Assembly: GCA_903813345.2 (NCBI GenBank)
Contig: CAIIXF020000007.1
Location: 36,116,538 to 36,176,537, forward strand
Length of the DNA: 60,000 nucleotides
DNA from: Owenia fusiformis
Lineage: Eukaryota > Annelida > Polychaeta > Sabellida > Oweniidae
Reading direction: 5' to 3'
Under the pieces are notes generated by a model. That model did no database searches and had not been told where the DNA came from. It saw only the letters and a list, made by a program, of their open reading frames with translations. Position numbers and translations under genes: made by a program. Of this stretch, positions 25,801 through 37,800 are shown in pieces (position 1 is the stretch's first letter; each line of letters starts with the position of its first letter).

Positions 25801-28800
25801 TCTTTTTAGCTTAAAATACTAGTAACAGAGAGTTGTTTCAGCTAATTTGAAACAGATTAAATTCACTTGTATGGATTTTAAGCAATTAAACAACAATCTG
25901 GAAGATCATAAATGTGTTGATGTCTTAAGAAACAAAATAAATTATACAGTAGACACTCAGCGTTCTCGCGAGGATATTTTTGTTAAGCAGGAGCAGAATC
26001 CTTATTCTCACCATCCCGAACAAAGTTGATTAAAATACGCCAATTGATATGGTAATGCGATAGATAGTGGGAAGTTTTCCCAGATACACTGGTTGTATTT
26101 AGTTGTGGCATGACACATACCCATGCCTAACCATCGACATCGTACAGTGACAAAACATATCGTCGTACAGTTTAGATGTACATTATCAAATATTGAAGCA
26201 CACTCACCGATTTGAAGCTAAAACTATGATAAATTGTCTAAGAAAAAAAATTATCCGAGGAATACATTATGTATTTCACGTTTAATTACTCCAAACTACA
26301 CAATTAGGTCGGCTAGAGATTTAATAAATGTTTACGTTTTGGCTATATTTAAAAAATCAGAAGTGTACGTTGTCAAATCGATTGTACGTTGTCCCATTGA
26401 ATTTACAGATTTCAATTCACAGTTTAAACCCTAATACAGGCAACGTATTTTTCATTTACATAACACCTACATCATAGTATTTGCTACAAATCAGTTAACA
26501 TTGACAACGTACATCCAAAGTGTACAACGTATTTTTGTCACTGTACGTTGTCGATGGTTAGGCGTGAAACCTGCTGTTCTGTTTTCAACAGGTGTGTGAT
26601 CATCCGGTCATGCCATATTTTATTTGATGTAAATATACATATTTATGTAATGTAAAAAATAAAAGTTCGATACAGGCGGACTTATTAGCACATACACGAA
26701 TTTATATTGTTATGTTTGATAATCAATAGGCAGTAAACACAAATAGTGTGTTCTAGCTTGCCCTGTTATATAATGTACACTATGTTAGCCAAATATTTCA
26801 GCTTTTGTTTTGGCAGAGGTCGAACGGAGTAGCTCAATATCAGAAATTGTCAGTTTGATCAACTCACTATCTCTAGTACACAATATATTTATAATTAAGG
26901 AATGATTGGTCACCACTGTTGTAAATACCAAAAGACATGGAATTCTTTGAAATTATTACTGAATTAAATTCCGTTCTAGAAAAACAGGGATGCTGCATTT
27001 TGCACAATTAAACTAAGTAGTTAATTAATCAATTAGTAATAAAATGTTTTTTTTTCTGCACCTTGACAAAGTAAATTAAAGCCAGAGTTTATATCTATTT
27101 TAGTGTATGCATAGTATACCTCAGTTTGGGATTTTAGTGTTTGGTCCCTAAGCTCATCGTCTAGAGTTTCTATCTTTGAAGAAAGATCGTGAACCTACAA
27201 TAAAATAATGATTTAAAATTTTAAATTCTTCTAACATGCAGATAAAATCAATACCAAAAAGGCTACAAAATGCAAGTAATATGTAAGATTGAACTTACAT
27301 TTTTTATTATCTCAAATGTGATATCTCCCCAAAAAAATAAAAGTTATCCATTGGGGTTACGAAAATTTAAAGAGCTAATTTGCCAAAAACGTATGGAATT
27401 ATAGAGAAACTAGAAAACCATCATTCCAACGGAACAAAAGATATTAGTGGCCACCTTAAAAAATTCCTCCTAAACAGAGCATATCAGAATATAAAATGTC
27501 AACCAAATCCATCCACTGGTATTTTGAATTATCGAAGATTATGTTTTTTCTGAAAAATGGAGGCCATTTTAAAATAAATCTTGAACATTTGTTCCTGAGC
27601 ACAGCTCCTTGAAACTTTCCTTTTAGCAGAGTTCCTTTGTTCCTGGGCATCAGCATTTAAAATCTTAAACAAATCCATCCACTAATATTTGGGGCTTTGT
27701 ATAAAAAACCTCGTACCTCGCACCCACGTACGAGGGTCATGATACACTCCCTAAAGGGTTATATTTTGAAAGTTTTAAAGGGTAACGCACATCGTTTAGC
27801 AAAGCAAACGCTCGTTTGTGGTGTTTCACACCGTTTAGTTTAAAAGCCGCGATTCTGGAATAACACTCAAGGGTAAGCAGGATGAAGTCACTGTGTAATG
27901 ACCTCTGTCTGTTTTTGTGCCACATCAAAGATCGTCACGGATTTATCAAAGGGAGATTTTTCTATTGACAAATCAATTTCACATTTTATTGGTGAAGTTT
28001 CTGAATCTCAAATTTGTGTTTAATTGGTAAGATTGATATCTAGATTTACCCATCTCGTATTAGCACAACGCATGGTCTTATGAAATGGGTACCATGAATG
28101 AACTGTAAATGAAACAAGGTCGTTTGGATTTGCACGAGGATCTATATTGGCTGATGCTAATGATTTTTTGGATTATTCACTATCTCAAAGTGTATTGTAA
28201 ACTTTCTGACGAATTATTTTATCTTCAAGACGATTTCAATGAACTTGAATTTACAAAACTCCCCTAATTTATTCTAAATAGACTGATTCAATACACACGC
28301 CTTGAGCAGCCATATTGTTTTTTTTACGGGAAGCTTATCGTAACCCTTTAAAAGATTTTCAATCTTAGTTAATGCTTACTTAGATTATCAATGCACTCAA
28401 AGTATTCATATATGTGAAATTCGTCTAGTCAACGATAAATAGATATTATAAAGTCATAAAATGAAGTCAGAATTGTAAATTTGAGTTTTTTTATTGTTGT
28501 CAAAATAGCGCCATTCAAAAGTAACGATAATTAGTAACGATAATTCTAGTCTCGGGGATCGTAAATTCAGCCAAACACATGACAGTGTAATTATTTGCTT
28601 AACGAGGCGTATAGCCTTTTTATTTTTTCGTGAAGCCACTAAGTGAAATTACGATTTCTTTGCAACCCGATGTCCAATAAAGCTCATTCAAGTATCTATG
28701 TGTTCCTGACAGGTTTGGGCGTCCGGGATTAACAACGTCTACCCTAAGTTTGTCCGTTTGACGTTATTCATGACTGAAATCGGGATGACAAAATTTGAGA

Positions 28801-31800
28801 TTCACAAACAAAATTTCTTGTGAAAACTATTTACAAAAGTGTTCCAGAGACCCTAATCTACTTGACTAAGGTTTTATTGGAAGATACATTGCCTTATTTA
28901 GCAGGTAAAGGTGCATACAGATCACGGAAGTCAATGCTATGTTGCAAATATTCTATATTTCAGTTTGAACATGTCACATAGGACACATTATATGTACTTT
29001 ACTTGTTTACATGAACGTAAATCATTACATGAAATCTGCAGTCTTCCGGGTCTTATCCGGGTCTTATCTTATCTTGATTGGACATCAGGGTGCAGAGAAA
29101 TCGTAATTTTACTGAGTGGCTTCACGGAAAAACAAGCAGCATTATAAGCCACCTTAACTTTGGATGATGATTCGCTATCTGGTTTCAAATTTAATGAAGT
29201 GGAGATTAGTACACCCATGAAGACAAGATATGGCAATATATATTGGCAATATATATTGACACCAACTTCCTTCAATTCAACAGCAAATAAAAAATGGTTT
29301 AGTGTAGACAGTTTCTGGTGAACGAGCATTTCAATTGCGCAATTTTGATGTAGGATAAAACAGCAAATGTAAACAATTTTGCATTTCTAGCATTATTTTA
29401 TGACTAGATGACTAGACAAATGCTAGATCTATAAAACATACACGAAGGCCTACATTTGCATTAATGCATATACAATTTAGCATTGTTAGAGATTATAATT
29501 TGGAAAAATATATATAAACTTTCATCTATATTGTTTTAGAAAACACATCAAACACTTGTTTTGTTCTTGGTATCATGTTTCCAGAGTGAAATGAAACATC
29601 TCTCCGAACCTCATTGGAACAAAACAACATTAACACAACATGTTGAGGTCTCTAAATATGTATTTGTACAAAGGGAATTTTGGTTGATTTGTAAAAAGTA
29701 TCTTGATAATGAAATAAAAGGTTTAACTTGATTTTTATCTATTTCTGGGGGATTTTATTTTAATTTTTTTTAATACATTTTTAAAATGAACGAAAAATTT
29801 CTTTGTATAACTATAATATCGAGAGGTCTAAAAACATGTTATATATGCTATTTTGTTCAAACAAGGTTTGGAAAGACATTTTAGAATTGGTAGAAAGGAG
29901 CAAAAACAATTGCACTAAAAAAATGTAAACAAAAACAGTTATACAAAATATTTCCCAAAAAATTCGCATTAAATTCTTGTCAATCAGTCAACATTACACA
30001 AAATACCGTGTTTTTCTCCGGAATGTTTTCAATGATTGGTTTAAGAGAAAAACATTGTTTAATTCAGTTACTCATATTGATACCAATCCATTGTCAAAAA
30101 AAGTAATAAAATCCGCTTGAAAGTGTTAAACATTGTATGCTCTATTCCACTCAGTTATATTATGAGAAATGTTTTAAAATTGATAAGTAGCTGTGAGTAA
30201 AAGCATTTCATAGAAAACACTTTATGTACTGCCTATTAGATGCATTGAATTTTGAACATAGTTATCCTCTATTTAATACAGCTGTCAATCTAGAGCCTGA
30301 AAACAATATTTGAAATACAAAAAATAAAGGAATGTGTTTAAAGATTCTAGCAATCTTTATCCAATCAGCGTTTGCGATGTGTATCGGCTCACGTATAAAA
30401 GGCGAATCCAACTCAAATCACTTCAGGGTGTATGAGGTACTCGAATAGGAAAGAGCTCGTGAAATCTGAATTTATATGCACATGGTCAATGTTTACACAT
30501 GTTTGGAGTTATTGAAGAATGTGATATAGGTGTGGTTCCGAATTTGAAGTCATTGCCTGAAAATATGATTTTAATACGTGAAATTATATCTATAAATACA
30601 GCACTAAAAATAACAGTACCGTGAAGTACATGTATGATTGTGTCCAGAAATGTTTGAAACCCTTACGGAAAATTCTGTCTGCATTTTGTCACCATTGCTC
30701 TTTCTTCCCGCATTCTAATGCTGTTTGAATGAATATATTAATTAATGTATTTCTATCTAAAATATATCACATTTTTTTATAAACCACAAACATTTAGATC
30801 ATAAAAAAATTATTCAATACTTGAGTGAGCACAATATGCAAGGGTTACTAAGTTGACACAGTAAATGACCACTGATATTGTGTTAGTCCATGCACACAGC
30901 GTATTCTGCTAATACATATTTTCTAACACCCCTCACTTTCAAAGTGAAGTGACTAATTGGTTTATGTCTACGTTTTAATGTGTTTTGTGTTCCTTGTTAC
31001 AGCAAGGGGGGCCAGTAAAGTAGACTAACATGTTTGCATGGCAAGTTTTGATCGAATATGTGAGACACTTTAAGCTTAATGGTAACATTTTTATATGAAA
31101 AAAACTTCTTAATGTTTCCCTAAATATTTCCCTACATACCTCTGCCTCTGATCTCTGCTTTTCTTCTGTCAGGTTATTATTTGCAATGACCAGCTCACCC
31201 TGAAGAGAGTTCACCTTGGAAGAAAGATTCGGAGACTGATTTAAAACAAATTTCAAATATAGAAATCAAACAAATATGCATAGGTTCATATGGCAAAATT
31301 TATATACCATGAAAATGAATTCTAAAATATTTCCCTACATACCTCTGCCTCTGATCTCAGTTTTTCTTCTGTCAGGTTATTATTTGCAATGGCCAACTCA
31401 CCCTGTAGAGAGTTCACCTTGGAAGAAAGATTCAGAGACTGAAATTTTAAAACAAATTTCACATATACAAATCAAACAAATATGCATAGGTTCATATGGC
31501 AAAATTTATATACCATGAAAATGAATTCTAAAATATTTCCCTACATACCTCTGCTTCTGATCTCAGTTTTTCTTCTGTCAGGTTATTATTTGCAATGGTC
31601 AGCTCATCCTGTAGAGATTTCACCTTGGAAGAAAGATTCAGAGCCTGAAATTCAAATCAAATTTTTGATATAGAAATCAAACGAATGTGCATAGGTTCAA
31701 ATGACAAAATTTATATATTATGAAAATGAATTCTAAAATATTTCGCTACATACCTCTGCCTCTGATATCTGCTTTTCTTCAGTTAGATTATTATTTGCAA

Positions 31801-34800
31801 TTGTCAACTCATCCTGTAGAGATTTCACCTTGGAAGAAAGATCCAGAGTCTGCAATTCAAAGTGGATTTGAAACATATCAATCAGATGAACGTGTAAAGG
31901 TTCAAGTGAACGTGTAAAGGTTCAAGTGGCAACATAAATATATGAAAAATCGTTCTTGAATATTTCCCTACATACCTCTGCCTCTGATCTCTGCTTTTCT
32001 TCTGCCAGTTTAGTATTTGCCATTGCCAGCTCATCCTGTAGAGATTTCACCTTGGAAGAAAGATCCAGAGCCTGCAATTCAAAAAAGATTTGAAATCATA
32101 TGAATGTGTAAAGGTTCATATGGCAACATTAATACTAGTAGATGGAAAATCATTCTAGAATATTTCCCTACATACCTCTGCCTCTGATCTCTGCTTTTCT
32201 TCAGTTAGATTATTATTTGCCATTACCAGCTCATCCTGGAGAGATTTCACCTTAGAAGAAAGATTCAGAGCCTGAAATTCAAAAACATTTACATATAGAT
32301 ATCAAACAAATATGCATAGGTTCACATGGCAAAAATTTATATAATGAAAATGAATTCTAAAATATTTCCCTACATACCTCTGCCTCTGATCTCTGATTTT
32401 CTTCTGCCAGTTTAGTATTTGCCATTGCCAGCTCATCCTGTAAAGATTTCACCTTGGAAGAAAGATCCAGAGCCTGCAATTCAAAATAGATTTGAAATCA
32501 TATGAATGTGTTAAGGTTCATATGGCAACATTAATACTAGTAGATGGAAAATCATTCTTTAATATTTCCCTACATACCTCTGCCTCTGATCTCAGTTTTG
32601 CTTCTGTCAGGTTATTATTTGCAATGGCCAGCTGATCATGGAGAGAGTTCACCTGAGAAGAAAGATTCAGAGCCCGAAATTCAAAACAAATTTTACATAT
32701 AAAAATCAAACAAATATACATAGGTTCACATGGTAAAAATTTATATATCATGAAAATGAATTCTAAAATATTTCCCTACATACCTCTGCCTCTGACCTCA
32801 GCTTTTCTTCAATTAGGATATTATTCGCCATTGCCAGCTCATCCTGGAAAGATTTCACCTTGGAAGAAAGATTCAGAGCCTGGAATTCAAAGCAAATTTT
32901 TCATATAGAAATCAAACGGATATGCATTTGAGATTTCACCTTGGAAGAAAGATCCAGAGCCTGCAATAAAAAAAAGATTTGAAATAAGAGAATCATATGA
33001 ATGTTTTAAAGTTTAACTGGCAAGATTTATATATGTATGGAAATGAATTCTAAAATATTTCCCTACATACCTCTGCCTCTGACCTCTGCTTTTCTTCAGT
33101 TAGGTAATCATTTGCAATTACCAGCTCATCCTGTAGAGAGTTCACCTTAGAAGAAAGATTCAGAGCCTGAAATTCAAATCAAATTTTTAATATAGAAATC
33201 AAACGAATGTGCATAGGTTCAAATGGCAAAATTTATATACCATGAAAATGAATTCTAAAATATTTCGCTACATACCTCTGCCTCTGATCTCTGCTTTTCT
33301 TCAGTTAGATTATTATTTGCAATTGCCAACTCATCCTGTAGAGAGTTCACCTTGGAAGAAAGATCCAGAGTCTGCAATTCAAAGTGGATTTGAAACATAT
33401 CAATCAGATGAATGTGTAAAGGTTCAAGTGGCAACATTAATATATGAAAAATCGTTCTTGAATATTTCCCTACATACCTCTGCCTCTGATCTCTGCTTTT
33501 CTTCTGCCAGTTTAGTATTTGCCATTGCCAGCTCATCCCGTAGAGATTTCACCTTGAAAGAAAGATCCAGAGCCTGCAATTCAAAGAAGATTTGAAATCA
33601 TATGAATGTGTAAAGGTTCATATGGCAACATTAATACTAGTAGATGGAAAATCATTCTTCAATATTTCCCTACATACCTCTGCCTCTGATCTCTGATTTT
33701 CTTCTGCCAGTTTAGTATTTGCCATTGCCAGCTCATCCTGTAGAGATTTCACCTTGGAAGAAAGATCCAGAGCCTGCAATTCAAAAAAGATTTGAAATCA
33801 TATGAATGTGTAAAGGTTCATATGGCAACATTAATACTAGTAGATGGAAATCATTCTTGAATATTTCCCTACATACCTCTGCCTCTGATCTCAGTTTTTC
33901 TTCTGTCAGGTTATTATTTGCAATGGCCAGTTGATCCTGGAGAGAGTTCACCTTAGAAGAAAGATTCAGAGCCTGAAATTCAAAATAAATTTTTTATATA
34001 GAAATCAAACGAATTTCAAATTGCAAAATTTATATAACATGAAAATGAATTCTAAAATATTTCGCTACATACCTCTGCCTCTGATCTCTGCTTTTCTTCA
34101 GTCAGATTATTATTTGCAATTGCCAAATCATCCTGTAGAGATTTCACCTTGGAAGAAAGATCCAGAGTCTGCAATTCAAAGTGGATTTGAAACATATCAA
34201 TCAGATGAATGTGTAAAGGTTCAAGTGGCAACATAAATATATGAAAAATCTTTCTTGAATATTTCCCTACATACCTCTGCCTCTGATCTCTCTAATCTCT
34301 GCTTTTCTTCTGCCAGTTTAGTATTTGCCATTGCCAGCTCATCCTGTAGAGATTTCACCTTGGAAGAAAGATCCAGAGCCTGCAATTCAAAAAAGATTTA
34401 AAATCATATGAATGTGTAAAGGTTCATATGGCAACATTAATACTAGAAGATGGAAAATCATTCTTGAATATTTCCCTACATACCTCTGCCTCTGATCTCT
34501 GCTTTTCTTCAGTTAGATTATTATTTGCCATTACCAGCTCATCCTGGAGAGATTTCACCTTAGAAGAAAGATTCAGAGCCTGAAATTCAAAAAAATTACA
34601 TATAGATATCAAACAAATATGCATAGGTTCACATATCAAAAATTTATATATTATGAAAATGAATTCTAAAATATTTCCCTACATACCTCTGCCTCTGATC
34701 TCTGATTTTCTTCTGCCAGTTTAGTATTTGCCATTGCCAGCTCATCCTGTAGAGATTTCAGCTTGGAAGAAAGATCCAGAGCCTGCAATTCAAAATAGAT

Positions 34801-37800
34801 TTGAAATCATATGAATGTGTTAAGGTTCATATGGCAACATTAATACTAGTAGATGGAAAATCATTCTTGAATATTTCCATACATACCTCTGCCTCTGATC
34901 TCAGTTTTTCTTCTGTCAGGTTATTATTTGCAATGGCCAGCTGATCCTGGAGAGAGTTCACCTGAGAAGAAAGATTCAGAGCCCGAAATTCAAAACAAAT
35001 TTTACATATAAAAATCAAACAAATATACATAGGTTCACATGGCAAAAATTTATATATCATGAAAATGAATTCTAAAATATTTCCCTACATACCTCTGCCT
35101 CTGACCTCAGCTTTTCTTCAATTAGGATATTATTTGCCATTGCCAGCTCATCCTGTAGAGATTTCACCTTGGAAGAAAGATTCAGAGCCTGGAATTCAAA
35201 GCAAATTTTTCATATAGAAATCAAACGGATATGCATTTGAGATTTCACCTTGGAAGAAAGATCCAGAGCCTGCAATAAAAAAAGATTTGAAATAAGAGAA
35301 TCATATGAATGTTTTAAAGTTTAACTGGCAAGATTTATATATGTATGGAAATGAATTCTAAAATATTTCCCTACATACCTCTGCCTCTGACCTCTGCTTT
35401 TCTTCAGTTAGGTAATCATTTGCAATTACCAGCTCATCCTGTAGAGAGTTCACCTGAGAAGAAAGATTCAGAGCCTGAAATTCAAATCAAATTTTTAATA
35501 TAGAAATCAAACGAATGTGCATAGGTTCAAATGGCAAAATTTATATACCATGAAAATGAATTCTAAAATATTTCGCTACATACCTCTGCCTCTGATCTCT
35601 GCTTTTCTTCAGTTAGATTATTATTTGCAATTGCCAACTCATCCTGTAGAGATTTCACCTTGGAAGAAAGACCCATAGCCTGCAATTCAAAAAAGATTTA
35701 AAATCATATGAATGTGTAAAGGTTCATATGGCAACATTAATACTAGAAGATAGAAAGTCATTCTTGAATATTTCCCTACATACCTCTGCCTCTGATCTCT
35801 GCTTTTCTTCAGTTAGATTATTATTTGCCATTACCAGCTCATCCTGGAGAGATTTCACCTTAGAAGAAAGATTCAGAGCCTGAAATTCAAAAAAATTACA
35901 TATAGATATCAAACAAATATGCATAGGTTCACATATCAAAAATTTATATATTATGAAAATGAATTCTAAAATATTTCCCTACATACCTCTGCCTCTGATC
36001 TCTGATTTTCTTCTGCCAGTTTAGTATTTGCCATTGCCAGCTCATCCTGTAGAGATTTCACCTTGGAAGAAAGATCCAGAGCCTGCAATTCAAAAAAGAT
36101 TTGAAATCATATGAATGTGTAAAGGTTCATATGGCAACATTAATACTAGTAGATGGAAAATCATTCTTGAATATTTCCCTACATACCTCTGCCTCTGATC
36201 TCAGTTTTTCTTCTGTCAGGTTATTATTTGCAATGGCCAGCTGATCCTGGAGAGAGTTCACCTTAGAAGAAAGATTCAGAGCCTGAAATTCAAAATAAAT
36301 TTTACATATAGAAATCAAACAAACATGCATAGGTTCACATGGCAAACATTTATATATATCATGAAAATGAATTCTTAAATATTCCCCTACATACCTCTGC
36401 CTCTGACCTCTGCTTTTCTTCAATTAGGTTATTATTTGCCATAACCAGCTCATCCTGTAGAGATTTCACCTTGGAAGAAAGATTCAGAGCCTGAAATTCA
36501 AAAAAGATTTGAAATAAGGAAATCATATGAAAGTGTAAAGGCTCATATGGCAACATTAATACTGGTAGATAAAAAATCATTCTTGAATATTTTCTTACTT
36601 CCTGAAATTCAAAAAAAAACCATATAGAAATCAAACAAATATGCATTTGAGATTTCACCTTGGAAGAAAGATCCAGAGCCTGCAATTCAAAAAATATTTG
36701 AAATAAGGAAATTATATAAATGTTTAAAGGTTTAAATGGCAAGATTTATATATGTATGAAAAAAGACATTCTAACATATTTCCCTACATACCTCTGCCTT
36801 TGATCTCTGCTTTTCTTCTGTCAGGTTTTTATTTGCCATCGCCAGCTGTTCCTGTAGAGATTTCACCTTGGAAGAAAGATCCAAAGCCTGCAATTCAGAA
36901 AAAAAGATTTGATGTTTAAAGGTTTAAATGGCAAGATTTATATTTGTATGATAAAACTCCAACATCAACAGAGACAAGGGCAACCATGAACTCAGCCCAC
37001 TTTGGGATAAGGTGTTAATATCCAAACCAGCTAACATCCTTAATCCCCAGCCGTCAATCGCCCTTGGAGGGGTGGCGCGGCAAACTAACAACCAGTAGCC
37101 ATAAAGTGCCTGATGAAGATAGACGTAGCCTATCGAAACGTTGCAAGTAAGTTTCAAAATGGATAAGTTAAGCATATCAATAAGTTGTGGTAGCATTTAT
37201 ATATAATAAAAAAAAACTTCTAAATGTTTCCCTACATACCTCTGCCTCTGATCTCTTCTTTTCTTCTGTCAGGTTATTATTTCCAATTGCCAAATCATCC
37301 TGTAGAGATTTCACCTTGGAAGAAAGATCCAGAGTCTGCAATTCAAAGTGGATTTGAAACATATCAATCAGATGAATGTGAAAAGGTTCAAGAGGCAACA
37401 TAAATATATGAAAAATCTTTCTTGAATATTTCCCTACATACCTCTGCCTCTGATCTCTCTGATCTCTGCTTTTCTTCTGCCAGTTTAGTATTTGCCATTG
37501 CCAGCTCATCCCGTAGAGATTTCACCTTGGAAGAAAGATCTAGAGCCTGCAATTCAGAAAAAGATTTGAAATAAAGAAATCATTTGAATGTTTAAAGGTT
37601 CAAATGGCAAGATTTATAAATGTATGAAAAAGACATTCTAACATATCTCCCCACATACCTCTGCCTCTGATCTCAGCTTTTCTTCTGTCAGGTTAGTATT
37701 TGCCATTGCCAGCTCATCCTGTAGAGATTTCACCTTGGAAGAAAGATTCAGAGCCTGCAAATGAACACAGATTTGAAATATAGGAATCATCAAATGAATA

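Noticed and set aside
31276-34236. Series of + strand open frames of 60-128 codons across the mini-exon array
   Set aside because: They run through exon and intron of each unit on the antisense strand and repeat with the array. The minus strand has the splice signals and the heptad pattern.
36924-37196. 90-codon minus-strand frame between two array exons
   Set aside because: It covers the foreign insert with the hammerhead-like motif and has no acceptor/donor pair in phase with the gene.
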